A stretch of DNA of 25,741 bases from Flavobacteriales bacterium (GCA_020635495.1 JACJZQ010000024.1:1-25741), one strand, 5' to 3'. Shown: positions 14,698-23,404, numbered from the stretch's first letter. The notes: generated by a model from the sequence alone, not told the origin. Program-made: numbers and translations.

Positions 14698-15081
14698 TTA
14701 CTTCTTTCGAATAAACTGCACAGCCACGCTCAACCATCCGGCTACCAAAATCAATCCGCCAATTGGTGTAATTGGGCCAAGTGCTCGAACGCCTTCCATT
14801 CCATGAACAGCGATGGTGGAAAGCAGGAAGATGGAACCTGAGAAAAACAGCGTTCCGATAGCGAAGAGCCAAAGCGAAACTTTCAGATTCACATTAAACT
14901 GTTTGCTCAGCACCACCGCCAACATCATGGCAAAAATGTGGTAATACTGATACCGAACACCTGTGGCAAAACTGTTCAGTTGCACATCGCTCAATTTGCC
15001 TTGCAAACCGTGTGCGCCAATTGCCCCAAGAATCACAGTTATCGCTCCAAGTACAGATGCAAATACGATCCAGTTTTTCAT
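14698..15081 (-). CDS. DUF423 small membrane protein
   Basis: Membrane protein of 127 residues with four hydrophobic segments. The N-terminus (VLGAITVILGAIGAHGL) and the central YQYYHIFAMML are the conserved blocks of the DUF423/YgdD family, and GPITPIGGLILVAGW is the C-terminal block. The role of the family is not known. ATG 15081 is chosen over 15090 because MKNW directly precedes the first membrane segment. It starts 9 nt after the stop of the upstream small gene, so the two form a short operon. Confidence 0.85.
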   Translation of the reverse strand: MKNWIVFASVLGAITVILGAIGAHGLQGKLSDVQLNSFATGVRYQYYHIFAMMLAVVLSKQFNVNLKVSLWLFAIGTLFFSGSIFLLSTIAVHGMEGVRALGPITPIGGLILVAGWLSVAVQFIRKK

Positions 15082-15090
15082 TCTACACAA

Positions 15091-15462
15091 TTATATGAGT
15101 CCTTCCTTATCATACAACGCAACTCCTTTCGCCACCATTTCGGTGATCTCCGTTTCCAGTTCGGGGCTTAGCTTTTTGATGTGAAAACAGCTTTTGCCTT
15201 CCAGGCACTTCTTCAGTTCGTCTGATGGCGCAAACTCGGTCGGGTGCGTGTAAATAGGGAAGTAGTACAATCGGATGTCTGTTGGTTTTGGTACAACACT
15301 TCCAAAATAGAAGCCGTCCACTTTCTGCTTGCCTTGCATCACTTCCTTTTTGCCGCAAAGTTCCAGCACGGTTTTCTCGTCCTTACGAACGCGCAAGGTT
15401 GGTACATGCGATTTCAAAATCCCGCGGAGCGTGGCCTCAATCTCGTTCAGGTCTGTTTTCAT
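15091..15462 (-). CDS. Small conserved protein, possibly DUF1801 (YdhG-like)
   Basis: Soluble protein of 123 residues beginning MKTDLNEIEATLRGIL. The middle (KQKVDGFYFGSVVPKPTDIRLYYFPIY) and the end (CLEGKSCFHIKKLSPELETEI) resemble the DUF1801/YdhG fold, seen from general pattern only. ATG 15462 is chosen because the frame upstream of it (to 15600) is made of a palindromic repeat and is unlikely to be coding. It is co-directional with the DUF423 gene 9 nt downstream. No function can be assigned. Confidence 0.6.
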   Translation of the reverse strand: MKTDLNEIEATLRGILKSHVPTLRVRKDEKTVLELCGKKEVMQGKQKVDGFYFGSVVPKPTDIRLYYFPIYTHPTEFAPSDELKKCLEGKSCFHIKKLSPELETEITEMVAKGVALYDKEGLI

Positions 15463-15512
15463 GGTGTGAAGATAGTTGCTGGTTGACGGTTTACAGTTGA
15501 CAGTTCTGAAAC

Positions 15513-15582
15513 CGTCATTTCGACCGAAGCGGAGAAATCTAAATAGATGTCTCGGCTTCGTTGTACTCCGCTCGACATGACG
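15513..15582. repeat. 70-bp imperfect palindromic repeat
   Basis: Left arm CGTCATTTCGACCGAAGC followed by GGAGAAATCT (15513-15540); right arm 15545-15582 is its reverse complement with substitutions and about 10 inserted bases (AGATGTCTCGGCTTCG ... CGACATGACG). It sits between divergent genes. The pattern is typical of small palindromic repeats in Bacteroidota intergenic DNA, which is from general knowledge. Confidence 0.7.
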
Positions 15583-15627
15583 TTGAAAAAACTGGTACAT
15601 GGTCGCTATTCACTCTTCGCTTAATGC

Positions 15628-15635
15628 TAAGTTTG
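15628..15635 (+). promoter_or_regulatory. -7 promoter element of the saccharopine dehydrogenase-like gene
   Basis: TAAGTTTG matches TAnnTTTG exactly and ends 6 nt before ATG 15642, so transcription would start at or next to the start codon. It supports ATG 15642 over the in-frame ATG 15561. Confidence 0.5.
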
Positions 15636-15641
15636 CCTCAA

Positions 15642-16997
15642 ATGAAGAACATCCTTGTCATAGGTGCTGGCCGGTCGGCCACAACGCTGATCGATTATTT
15701 CCTACAACATGCCGAAGCACTCGATTGGCGCATTACTGTGGGTGATATTTCGGAGGAATTGGCAAGGAAGAAGATCGGTTCGCATCCACGCGGAAGTGCC
15801 ATCCAATTCGATGTGTTCAACGCTGAGCAGAGACGCGATGAGGTTTCCAAGGCGGATGTGGTGGTGAGTATGCTTCCTGCAAGTATGCACATCGAAGTGG
15901 CAAAGGATTGCCTCGAACTGGGCAAACATTTGACAACGGCTTCTTACATCTCGAAGGAGATGAAGGCATTGAACAAGGAAGTTGAAGCAAAGAATCTGCT
16001 GTTTCTGAACGAGATCGGTCTCGATCCGGGCATCGATCATCTTTCAGCCATGAAACTGTTGGATGAAATCCGTGCCGATGGCGGAAAAGTGGAGCATTTC
16101 GAAAGCTTCACGGGTGGACTGGTAGCGCCTGAAAGCGATGACAATCCATGGCATTACAAGTTCACTTGGAACCCGCGCAATGTGGTTTTGGCCAGTCAAG
16201 GTGGGGCGGTAAAGTTTATCCACAACGGCAAGTACAAATACATTCCGTACCACCGCGTGTTCCGCAGAACCGAGTACATCGACATTGAAGGCCATGGCGA
16301 GTTTGAGGGTTATGCCAACCGCGACAGCCTTTCATACCGTGAGGTTTACGGACTCCATGATGTGAAAACGCTATATCGTGGCACGCTGCGCAGACCAGGT
16401 TTCAGCAGAAGTTGGAACGCATTTGTGCAACTCGGCATGACAGACGACAGCTACGTGATGGAAGGTTCGGCCAAGATGACACACCGCGATTTCGTGAATG
16501 CGTTCCTGCCATACAGTCTCACGGATAGCGTGGAACTGAAAGTCCGCGCCAGTCTGCTGCTGGAGCAGGACGACCGGTTGATGGAAAAACTCCGTTGGTT
16601 GGGTATTTTCGAGGATACGCTCATCGGTTTGGAAAAGGATTCCACCCCTGCACAGGTCCTACAGCACATTTTGGAAAAGAAATGGGCCATGAAACCGAAC
16701 GATCGCGACATGATCGTGATGTGGCATAAGATCGGATTTGTGAAGGACGGACAGAAATATGTTACTGAAAGTTCGATGGTGGTAAAAGGCGATGATCAAG
16801 ACCATACGGCCATGGCAAAAACGGTCGGGTTGCCGCTGGCCATTGCCACACGGATGATCTTGGAAGGAACGATCAAGGAACGGGGCGTTTCGTTGCCCAT
16901 TTCCAAAGACATTTACGAACCCGTTTTGGACGAGTTGGCGAACAACGGTATTCAGTTTGAGGAGAAGACCTATCAGGTTGATGAATTTTCGACTTAA
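15642..16997 (+). CDS. Saccharopine dehydrogenase-like oxidoreductase
   Basis: NAD(P)-dependent oxidoreductase of 451 residues. The N-terminus MKNILVIGAGRSATTLI is a Rossmann GxGxxx motif, and DVVVSMLPASMH and LNEIGLDPGIDHLSAM are hallmark blocks of the saccharopine reductase/dehydrogenase (Lys9-like, glutamate-forming) family. A substrate domain follows from about residue 130 to 400. The reaction would be oxidation of saccharopine to aminoadipate semialdehyde and glutamate, or the reverse, in lysine metabolism. No other lysine gene is in the window, so the direction cannot be inferred. ATG 15642 is chosen because it begins the Rossmann motif and follows a promoter octamer. Confidence 0.9.
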   Translation: MKNILVIGAGRSATTLIDYFLQHAEALDWRITVGDISEELARKKIGSHPRGSAIQFDVFNAEQRRDEVSKADVVVSMLPASMHIEVAKDCLELGKHLTTASYISKEMKALNKEVEAKNLLFLNEIGLDPGIDHLSAMKLLDEIRADGGKVEHFESFTGGLVAPESDDNPWHYKFTWNPRNVVLASQGGAVKFIHNGKYKYIPYHRVFRRTEYIDIEGHGEFEGYANRDSLSYREVYGLHDVKTLYRGTLRRPGFSRSWNAFVQLGMTDDSYVMEGSAKMTHRDFVNAFLPYSLTDSVELKVRASLLLEQDDRLMEKLRWLGIFEDTLIGLEKDSTPAQVLQHILEKKWAMKPNDRDMIVMWHKIGFVKDGQKYVTESSMVVKGDDQDHTAMAKTVGLPLAIATRMILEGTIKERGVSLPISKDIYEPVLDELANNGIQFEEKTYQVDEFST

Positions 16998-17009
16998 GAA
17001 CATTTTATA

Positions 17010-17087
17010 GCCACAGATGCACAGATTTTCACAGATTTCTCCGATTCATTTTCTGTGAAAATCTGAGTTCATCTGTGCATCTGTGGC
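17010..17087. repeat. GCCACAGATG-type palindromic repeat
   Basis: Left arm 17010-17035 (GCCACAGATGCACAG, then ATTTTCACAGA) and right arm 17052-17087 are reverse complements, apart from about 10 extra nt in the right arm. It lies between the saccharopine dehydrogenase-like gene and coaD, both on the plus strand, and could act as an RNA hairpin or weak terminator. Confidence 0.7.
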
Positions 17088-17102
17088 CAATTCATGTATC
17101 AG

Positions 17103-17110
17103 TATCTTCG
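17103..17110 (+). promoter_or_regulatory. Weak -7-like box upstream of coaD
   Basis: TATCTTCG differs from TAnnTTTG at one position and lies 22 nt before ATG 17133. No -33 TTG is evident. Confidence 0.25.
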
Positions 17111-17132
17111 CAGAAACGGATAAATACAATCC

Positions 17133-17597
17133 ATGAAACGAATTGCAGTATTTCCAGGGTCGTTCGACCCGATAACCAAAGGTCACGAAGACATCATTCT
17201 GAGAGCAGTCCCGCTTTTTGATGAGATCGTGGTGGCCATCGGAACCAACTCCAGCAAAAAGTACATGTACACGCAGGAACGCAGGCTGGAAATGATCCGT
17301 TTTACGTTCAGAAATGAACCCAAAGTGAAGGTAGATACCTACTTGGGAATGACCGTGGATTACTGTAAGGAAGTGGGCGCAACGCACTTGTTGCGCGGCC
17401 TCAGAACTTCTGCCGATTTCGAGTTCGAACGCAGCATCGCGCATATCAACCAAACGCTTTACCCCGACCTCGACACGGTCTTTTTGCTCTCGCTGCAAGA
17501 GTATTCCGCAATAAATTCAACGATTGTCCGTGATATACTCATCAACGGGGGAGACGCCTCGCGTTTTGTGCCCGAAGGACTTGACCTGACCGTATGA
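17133..17597 (+). CDS. coaD: Phosphopantetheine adenylyltransferase
   Basis: It transfers AMP from ATP to 4'-phosphopantetheine, giving dephospho-CoA, the fourth step of CoA synthesis from pantothenate. The 154-residue length is normal. Motifs are FPGSFDPITKGH (residues 7-18, with the TxGH-type nucleotidyltransferase signature as TKGH), LLRGLRTSADFEFE in the middle, and INSTIVRDI near the C-terminus, which corresponds to the ISSTxVR block. The stop codon overlaps the start of the next gene as ATGA (17594-17597), indicating translational coupling. Confidence 0.97.
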   Translation: MKRIAVFPGSFDPITKGHEDIILRAVPLFDEIVVAIGTNSSKKYMYTQERRLEMIRFTFRNEPKVKVDTYLGMTVDYCKEVGATHLLRGLRTSADFEFERSIAHINQTLYPDLDTVFLLSLQEYSAINSTIVRDILINGGDASRFVPEGLDLTV

Positions 17598-19015
17598 GAT
17601 TTCTGTGGTTTCTGTTGGTGGTTCCGTTTCTCGCAAGCGGCCAATACGCGACCATCCGTGGGGTAGCGCCATTGGCCATCGGACAGGAAATTCAGCTTCG
17701 GGTGAATGATGATCCAGTAAGTGGAAAAGAGCGCGTTCTGGCCAAACAGACTGTGGATGTGGACGGAAGTTTTGAACTGAAGCCGATCGTCAACGATAAG
17801 GTTCAGTACGCCATTCTTCAGGTTGGGCAGAACTGTGCCGATTTCTTTATGGAGCGAGACAAAGACCTCGAACTTTCGTTTGTTCCGCCTGCCAAAGACC
17901 CAACGAAGCCAGAAGCTTTTTACGAGCGTCATTTTTTCGTTCCGAAGATTTTGGGAGGAAAATCAGCCAAATTGAACGAGCAGATCATCGCCTTCAATGA
18001 TACAATTGACAGGTTTTTGGAAGCCATCTATCCCATGTTGAAACAGCGGAAAAGCCCAGCTTTCGTGGCTGAGAAGGTATCTGGTTTTGAAAAGTCAGTT
18101 CAGGAGAAGTTCAGAGGTTCGGAACCATTCGTTCAGGATTACATCAAGTACTCGATTGCTGGCGTGGAACAGACTTTTCTGACCGATAGAGACCGACTTT
18201 ACAACAAGTACCTGAAAGACGTTCAGCCGCAGTTCCATAATCCAGCTTACACCGATTTCGCCCTTCAATACTTTCAAGGCGAGGTTTACAAAATGGCGGT
18301 CGTAAATCGGTACGATGAATGCAAAAAGGCTTTGGATGGAAAAGAGGCATTTGCTGCTTTGGAGCGCATTATGATGGAGGAAGAACCTCGATTGAAAAAC
18401 ACTTCTATCGGCAGACTGGTGCTTATTGAAGGGATTGATGGACTGTTTGGTCAGCGCGATTTTGAGGATGAAAAACTGATTACCGCGCTGAAGCATTTCG
18501 GTATGCTTTCTTCAAACTCGTATCACGGAAATGCTGCCAAGAATATTGCAGATAAACACACATCCTTAGTTGCTGGAACTCCTGCTCCCAACATTGTTTT
18601 TGTGAGTGCCGATGGCACAGAAAAGAAGCTTTCCGATCTGTTCGGCACCTATGTTTTCTTGGAACTTACGGATGCAACAAATGGCTATTCCAACCGCGAA
18701 ACCAACGTTATTCCAAACCTGAAAGATGAGTTCAAATTCATTCGGTTTGTGACAATCTGTGTAGGGAATTCGGAGAAGGAAATGCTTGATCTGAAGCGCA
18801 AGATGAACATTGATTGGGAGTTGGGAAGAATTGAACTTTCTTCGCAAACATTGGAAGATTATCAGATCAGGAGCTTACCTCTTTTCTTCATCATCGACCC
18901 GCAAGGAATGTTCCATGCCATTCCTGCCAAAGACCCTACCAAAGGCGCTCAGCAAGAACTCATGTCGCTTAACGAGAAGTTGAAAGCGAAGAGTAAAAGA
19001 GGAGTTGGTAGGTAA
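17594..19015 (+). CDS. Exported thioredoxin-fold protein lacking the CxxC motif
   Basis: A 473-residue protein with a signal peptide (MRFLWFLLVVPFLASGQ). The N-terminal part to about residue 110 is beta-rich and resembles DUF4369-like domains, the middle is helical, and residues from about 330 are TlpA/AhpC-TSA-like. In that fold the WCxxC position reads TDATNGYSN (residues 359-367), so the two cysteines are Asn363 and Ser366. The cis-proline block SLPLFFIIDPQG (Pro429) is intact. It should therefore bind partners or peptides rather than exchange disulfides. It overlaps coaD by 4 bp. The stop lies 2 bp from that of the convergent M1 gene. Confidence 0.75.
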   Translation: MRFLWFLLVVPFLASGQYATIRGVAPLAIGQEIQLRVNDDPVSGKERVLAKQTVDVDGSFELKPIVNDKVQYAILQVGQNCADFFMERDKDLELSFVPPAKDPTKPEAFYERHFFVPKILGGKSAKLNEQIIAFNDTIDRFLEAIYPMLKQRKSPAFVAEKVSGFEKSVQEKFRGSEPFVQDYIKYSIAGVEQTFLTDRDRLYNKYLKDVQPQFHNPAYTDFALQYFQGEVYKMAVVNRYDECKKALDGKEAFAALERIMMEEEPRLKNTSIGRLVLIEGIDGLFGQRDFEDEKLITALKHFGMLSSNSYHGNAAKNIADKHTSLVAGTPAPNIVFVSADGTEKKLSDLFGTYVFLELTDATNGYSNRETNVIPNLKDEFKFIRFVTICVGNSEKEMLDLKRKMNIDWELGRIELSSQTLEDYQIRSLPLFFIIDPQGMFHAIPAKDPTKGAQQELMSLNEKLKAKSKRGVGR

Positions 19016-19017
19016 CC

Positions 19018-22000
19018 TTAGTTCAAGAGACTTTGCAACCGCTTCTGCAATTTCAATTCGTTGAGATTGAATGTGAAGCGTATCTGCTGACCATAATTCG
19101 CAGCTGTCAACTTGATCTCTTCTCGAATATCCTTGGAGTACAGAAATGGGAAGTGAACTTCCAGCACATCTCGAAGAATAACCACACTTACCCCCATTTC
19201 TGCTAAGAAAAGCTGTGAACTCGGGAACACACTTTCTGCACCAGCATACGTGCCAACGCTGGCAAAGAACTCGATCGGGATTTTCCGGTAGACCGTTGAG
19301 CTGAGATTAAGTGCAAGAATCCAATCTGCACTTTGGCCAATTCGGAAATCACTCTTGAAACCACCGTCAGATTCCATCATCTGCTGATCAAGGAAACCTC
19401 CGCTTATCTTTCTTCCTATGAAAGTTCCTTCATACAGGTAATCTTCATATTCTCGGAACGAACTCATACGGAAGTTGAACGCACGCGTTGAAGAGTTGAG
19501 AATGAATTTTCCGAAGAAAAAACGCGCTCTGAAACCGTATCCTTTTTTGAATTTGAAGCGATAGATGGCTTCCAGACTCAGTTTGGCTTCGTTGTTCAAC
19601 CACTGTAGGTCAGCTGTTAATTCTCCAATGTGGGGCGAGAATTCCTGTCGCCAATTGTAGGTCAGCTGCGGAATGTTTCTTGTGACTTTTCCAGCTTCGC
19701 TGATATACATGGTCGTACGCAAACGGATGCTTTGTGTTTGATTACTTCGTCTGTTCTGCGGTAGAAAATCAAACTTTAATTCTGGACGAATAATATTACG
19801 AGGCAACTGCGGACTGTATACATCTGTAGGGTTATAGAATGGATGATCTCGCCCAACGTTGTACCTATGGCCAGAAATCGCAATAGTCACATTCGGGTAT
19901 TGTTGCCGCTGGTGGAATGTATAAGCAATTCTTCCTGAACCTGTGAGTGTTCTGCCTTTGAAAGCCCACATGGGCATAAGCATGTAGGAGAATTTATTGT
20001 TTGGAAGAATGTCGTTGTACACGGCAAATCCAAGCAGAAAACCATCATAAGTGTTCCAACCAACCGTTGGAGCGAGGGCAAACTGCGTACGATTCGGATT
20101 CTCGTAGTATGCCACAAAACGCGGTTGCAACGGCTCCGTTTTACGGAATATGCCATTGACACGCATCGCGTTGTTCTTCCGATCAATGTCAGGTACAACC
20201 TCATTCGGGTCGACAATCACTTTCTCACAATCAGAACATGGAATAGTGATCCAACCCGATTTTTCAAAACCTTCTTGCCAACCAATGGAAACCGTGTCAT
20301 TGTCCTTAACCACAGCCAACGGAAATGGCGCAGCGATTCTACCAAGGTTACTCACTTTCACACGCAGCGTGTCTTCTTTTCGTAGAATTCTACTGACCGA
20401 ATAATCGACCTTGTCCGCAGAACGGATGATACCATCAAAGAACCATTTCAGCGAACCTCCTGTCACTTCTTGAGCAACTTGCTCAAAATCTAATGGTTGC
20501 GGGTGTTTGAATTTCCAGCGGTCGAAATACGTGTGTAGGATTTCATCCATTTTCTCGCGACCGATGTACTGCTCAAGATAATCGAACGCTATGGCAGTTT
20601 TCATATAAACGATGCTTCCATAGTTTATGCTGGTGTAATCGTTGGAAGGCAGCTCTATCGGTTGGTCTGTGTTTGCTCTTGCTTGCAACCGATAGGCGTG
20701 CTGACCGAGTTTATCGTAATCGAGATTGTAAATCCCCAATAGTTTCATTCCAAGATCAACCAACTTGCGTCCGCCATACAGATCATGCATTTTCAGGTCA
20801 GGGAACTTTCGGTTCATATAGCGCAGCTCGATGAATGAGTTCAATCCTTCATCCATCCACGGATGGTCGCGTTCATTACTGGCCAACATACCGTAAAACC
20901 AATTGTGGCCCACCTCGTGCATGATTACTTCTTCCAATGAAACTGCATCACCACTTTCTCCGATAATGGTCACATTCGGATATTCCATGCCGCCACCTTC
21001 TGAAAGCACGCCATCCACAGCTGTGACATGGTTGTAGGCGTATTCGCCCACCCATTTGGAATAGAAATAGGTGGCGTCATTCAGATACTCGATGGAATTC
21101 TTCCATAGGTCAGCCTCATTGTTCGTGAACATGGCCCATGTCGTCACCTTTCGACCTGATTCGGGTAGTGCCACTTCGCCTTTCAAAACATGGTAACGCT
21201 TATCTGCAAACCAAGCAAAGTCGTGTACCCGTTCTTGATGATAATGCAGTGTTTTCCTGCTCGGTAACGATGGTGGAAACGAAAGGTCCTTGTAATCAAC
21301 CGAATCAATGATTGACTTGGTTTCCTCTGCTTTCTGATTTAACCAAGCGAGTTCCTGCTCACCATCCACAAGATCGCCTGTGGCGCCAACCACATAGTTT
21401 TCAGGTAGGTTGATGTACACGTCAAACGTTCCGAATTCGGAATAGAACTCACCCTGACCGAGATAAGGCATTTGATGCCAGCCATCCTTGTCGTAAACCG
21501 CTGGTTTCGGGTACCACTGCGTTATCTGATAGGCTTGTCCGAGATGCCCCAAACGAGAGAAAATTCCCTTGGGAATGACCACCCGAAATGGTGTTTCGAT
21601 GATGACTTTTTCGCCTGAGGCCAAGGGTTCATTCAGAAAGACACGACAGATATCAGGGTTCTTTTCATCAATTTCCGTGCGCGCAGCAGTTCCGTTAACG
21701 TTGAAATGCAGGCTATCCATCCATCCACGTTCGCGGTATTTGGAGAAGAAAAGCGTCAGGTCATCATCCTGTCGCATCTGTTTACAAAGCGCGGTTTTAT
21801 TGTTGCCATAGGCATTGGGCCAAAGATGAAACCAGATGTAATTGAGCGTGTTTGGTGAGTTATTGATGTACTCAACGACCTCAGAACCGTGTAGTTCATG
21901 CCGCTCATCATCCAGCCTTACATCGATCTGGTAATTTACTTCTTGCTGCCAATAATCTTGGGCGAGTAGAGTTGCGGGGAAAACTAAAAGGAGTGCTGTG

Positions 22001-22059
22001 CTGATACGAATTACCAATCCCGCTACGCGGTACGAATATGACGAATTACGAATCGCCAT
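19018..22059 (-). CDS. M1 family metallopeptidase with a barrel-like C-terminal domain
   Basis: An exported 1013-residue zinc peptidase. After a signal region (ALLLVFPATLLAQ, ending near residue 34), the M1 catalytic domain has the exopeptidase-type GGGMEYPN (residues 355-362). The zinc site is HEVGH (His381, Glu382, His385) with Glu404, exactly HEXXH-18-E. From about residue 646 the sequence changes to alternating aromatic strands rich in Arg and Tyr and ends near LQSLLN, which looks like an outer-membrane barrel of about 350 residues. I infer a surface- or periplasm-facing peptidase tethered to the outer membrane. ATG 22059 and the first 14-20 codons lie inside a palindromic repeat (22001-22114). 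TTG 22017 is an alternative start that would still keep the signal peptide. Confidence 0.85.
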   Translation of the reverse strand: MAIRNSSYSYRVAGLVIRISTALLLVFPATLLAQDYWQQEVNYQIDVRLDDERHELHGSEVVEYINNSPNTLNYIWFHLWPNAYGNNKTALCKQMRQDDDLTLFFSKYRERGWMDSLHFNVNGTAARTEIDEKNPDICRVFLNEPLASGEKVIIETPFRVVIPKGIFSRLGHLGQAYQITQWYPKPAVYDKDGWHQMPYLGQGEFYSEFGTFDVYINLPENYVVGATGDLVDGEQELAWLNQKAEETKSIIDSVDYKDLSFPPSLPSRKTLHYHQERVHDFAWFADKRYHVLKGEVALPESGRKVTTWAMFTNNEADLWKNSIEYLNDATYFYSKWVGEYAYNHVTAVDGVLSEGGGMEYPNVTIIGESGDAVSLEEVIMHEVGHNWFYGMLASNERDHPWMDEGLNSFIELRYMNRKFPDLKMHDLYGGRKLVDLGMKLLGIYNLDYDKLGQHAYRLQARANTDQPIELPSNDYTSINYGSIVYMKTAIAFDYLEQYIGREKMDEILHTYFDRWKFKHPQPLDFEQVAQEVTGGSLKWFFDGIIRSADKVDYSVSRILRKEDTLRVKVSNLGRIAAPFPLAVVKDNDTVSIGWQEGFEKSGWITIPCSDCEKVIVDPNEVVPDIDRKNNAMRVNGIFRKTEPLQPRFVAYYENPNRTQFALAPTVGWNTYDGFLLGFAVYNDILPNNKFSYMLMPMWAFKGRTLTGSGRIAYTFHQRQQYPNVTIAISGHRYNVGRDHPFYNPTDVYSPQLPRNIIRPELKFDFLPQNRRSNQTQSIRLRTTMYISEAGKVTRNIPQLTYNWRQEFSPHIGELTADLQWLNNEAKLSLEAIYRFKFKKGYGFRARFFFGKFILNSSTRAFNFRMSSFREYEDYLYEGTFIGRKISGGFLDQQMMESDGGFKSDFRIGQSADWILALNLSSTVYRKIPIEFFASVGTYAGAESVFPSSQLFLAEMGVSVVILRDVLEVHFPFLYSKDIREEIKLTAANYGQQIRFTFNLNELKLQKRLQSLLN

Positions 22060-22114
22060 TCAGCATCGGTTAGCGCAATTCGGATATTCGTTAATCATTC
22101 GTAATTCGTATCAG
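22001..22114. repeat. 114-bp MITE-like palindromic element bridging two genes
   Basis: Terminal inverted repeats of 18 bp with one mismatch: CTGATACGAATTACCAAT at 22001-22018 and ATTCGTAATTCGTATCAG at 22097-22114. A CCGC-GTA-GCGG hairpin lies inside, near the left end. It has no coding capacity of its own. It supplies the stop codon (22111-22113) of the TlpA-like gene and the ATG (22059) and first codons of the M1 gene. A part copy lies at 23405-23437. Confidence 0.75.
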
Positions 22115-23238
22115 TCAAAAATTTCCTGAAGCTTGGCTTCCAATTGTTGGCCGCGCAAACCTTTGGCAATGATCACACCGTTCTCGTCCAAGAGATACGT
22201 CATCGGAATTCCATCCAAATTATAGGCAGGGACAAAACTCGATTGCCAGAATTGAAGTTCACTTCCGTGCTTCCATGTGAGGCCATCCTGTTTGATGGCT
22301 TCAATCCACTTCGCCTTATCCTGATCCAAGGAAACCCCGAAAATCTCGAAGCCTTTGTCTTTATACTGATTGTACACACGAACCACATTCGGGTTCTCAG
22401 CGCGGCAAGGCTTGCACCAAGATGCCCAGAAATCGATCATAGTCACTTTGCCTTTGAAATCAGACAATTTGATGGTTTCTCCTTCAGGAGTTTGAACAAC
22501 AATTTCTGGTGCTTGCGCTCCGATTCCAGTTCGGGCAGCGGCTTGTTGCTTGGCCTTCAGGTCAACCAATTGCTTCTTGAACTGCTTAACGTAATCAGAG
22601 TTCGGGTAAGCTGCTTCTAAATTGCTGGCCACTTGATCAAATAGTTCCGGATTCTCGTCATAACGTACTGACTGCACGGCAGAAAGCGTTGACAACGAAT
22701 TCGGATTCTGGTTGATAAAATCCTTGACGAAAGCCACCTTTTCTGTTTGCGCAGCTTTAAAAACTGCATCAATTGATTCAGCAATTGAATCTAATCTTGG
22801 GTGACCTTCCGCTTGGAACTTCATGAATGATTTTCTCAGACTGTCTTGCAATTCGTAATCCTTACGAAGTCTGGCGTCCAATGCCCGAAGTTTGGTGGAT
22901 CCTTCAGAGCCGGTCACTTCATAACTGCGGTAGAAATCAAGGGCGTTTCCAATAACCTCTGCTGTTTCACCTGCTCCCAATAAAAGAATCACGTAATTGT
23001 TTTGATTTATTCGTACGCGGTAAAACCCAGGCTCGGTGATTTCGCCTGTGCTCAACTTGAAATCTCCACTGTTTCCTATTTCCACTGAGTCGGTAGTAAT
23101 CACATCGGTAGAAGAGAGCTTCTCCAACACAATAGTTTCACCTTCCGCATTATCAAGGTTTCCTTTTACAACCGCGCCTTTCTGTCCGCAGGACGCCATT
23201 AGAAGCATCCCTGCAATCGCTGTAATCCAATTCTTCAT
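22111..23238 (-). CDS. TlpA-like thiol-disulfide lipoprotein
   Basis: A predicted lipoprotein of 375 residues with a C-terminal thioredoxin domain. The signal peptide MKNWITAIAGMLLMASC has Cys17 as the lipidation site (MASC, a loose lipobox). Residues to about 110 look like a DUF4369 beta domain, followed by a helical linker. The thioredoxin domain has FWASWCKPCRAENPN with the CxxC active site and DGIPMTYLLDENG with the cis-proline. It is expected to reduce disulfides or act in cytochrome/envelope maturation in the periplasm. ATG 23238 is preferred; ATGs at 23247, 23253 and 23268 lengthen the n-region. The stop TGA (22111-22113) belongs to a repeat element. Confidence 0.88.
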   Translation of the reverse strand: MKNWITAIAGMLLMASCGQKGAVVKGNLDNAEGETIVLEKLSSTDVITTDSVEIGNSGDFKLSTGEITEPGFYRVRINQNNYVILLLGAGETAEVIGNALDFYRSYEVTGSEGSTKLRALDARLRKDYELQDSLRKSFMKFQAEGHPRLDSIAESIDAVFKAAQTEKVAFVKDFINQNPNSLSTLSAVQSVRYDENPELFDQVASNLEAAYPNSDYVKQFKKQLVDLKAKQQAAARTGIGAQAPEIVVQTPEGETIKLSDFKGKVTMIDFWASWCKPCRAENPNVVRVYNQYKDKGFEIFGVSLDQDKAKWIEAIKQDGLTWKHGSELQFWQSSFVPAYNLDGIPMTYLLDENGVIIAKGLRGQQLEAKLQEIFD

Positions 23239-23280
23239 CTCTTTCATTTTCATTTCACAAAGGAACAATTACTGATTTAT

Positions 23281-23396
23281 TGCACAGAGAATTTTGAGTA
23301 AGGGAGATACACGGAGAAGCCCCTCTGCCTTTGGCATCTCCCCAAAGGGTAGAGTTCTCTGCGCTCTTGGCGAAACCTCTGCGTCTTTGCGGTTAA
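23281..23396. repeat. Composite intergenic repeat with nested hairpins
   Basis: Outer arms CAGAGAA (23285-23291) and TTCTCTG face each other around a CCCCTCTGCCTTTGGCATC block containing a GCC-TTT-GGC hairpin, and the right side continues CGAAACCTCTGCGTCTTTGC. It looks like one short repeat nested in another. It lies between gatB and the TlpA-like gene. Confidence 0.55.
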
Positions 23397-23404
23397 CGTC
23401 ATAC

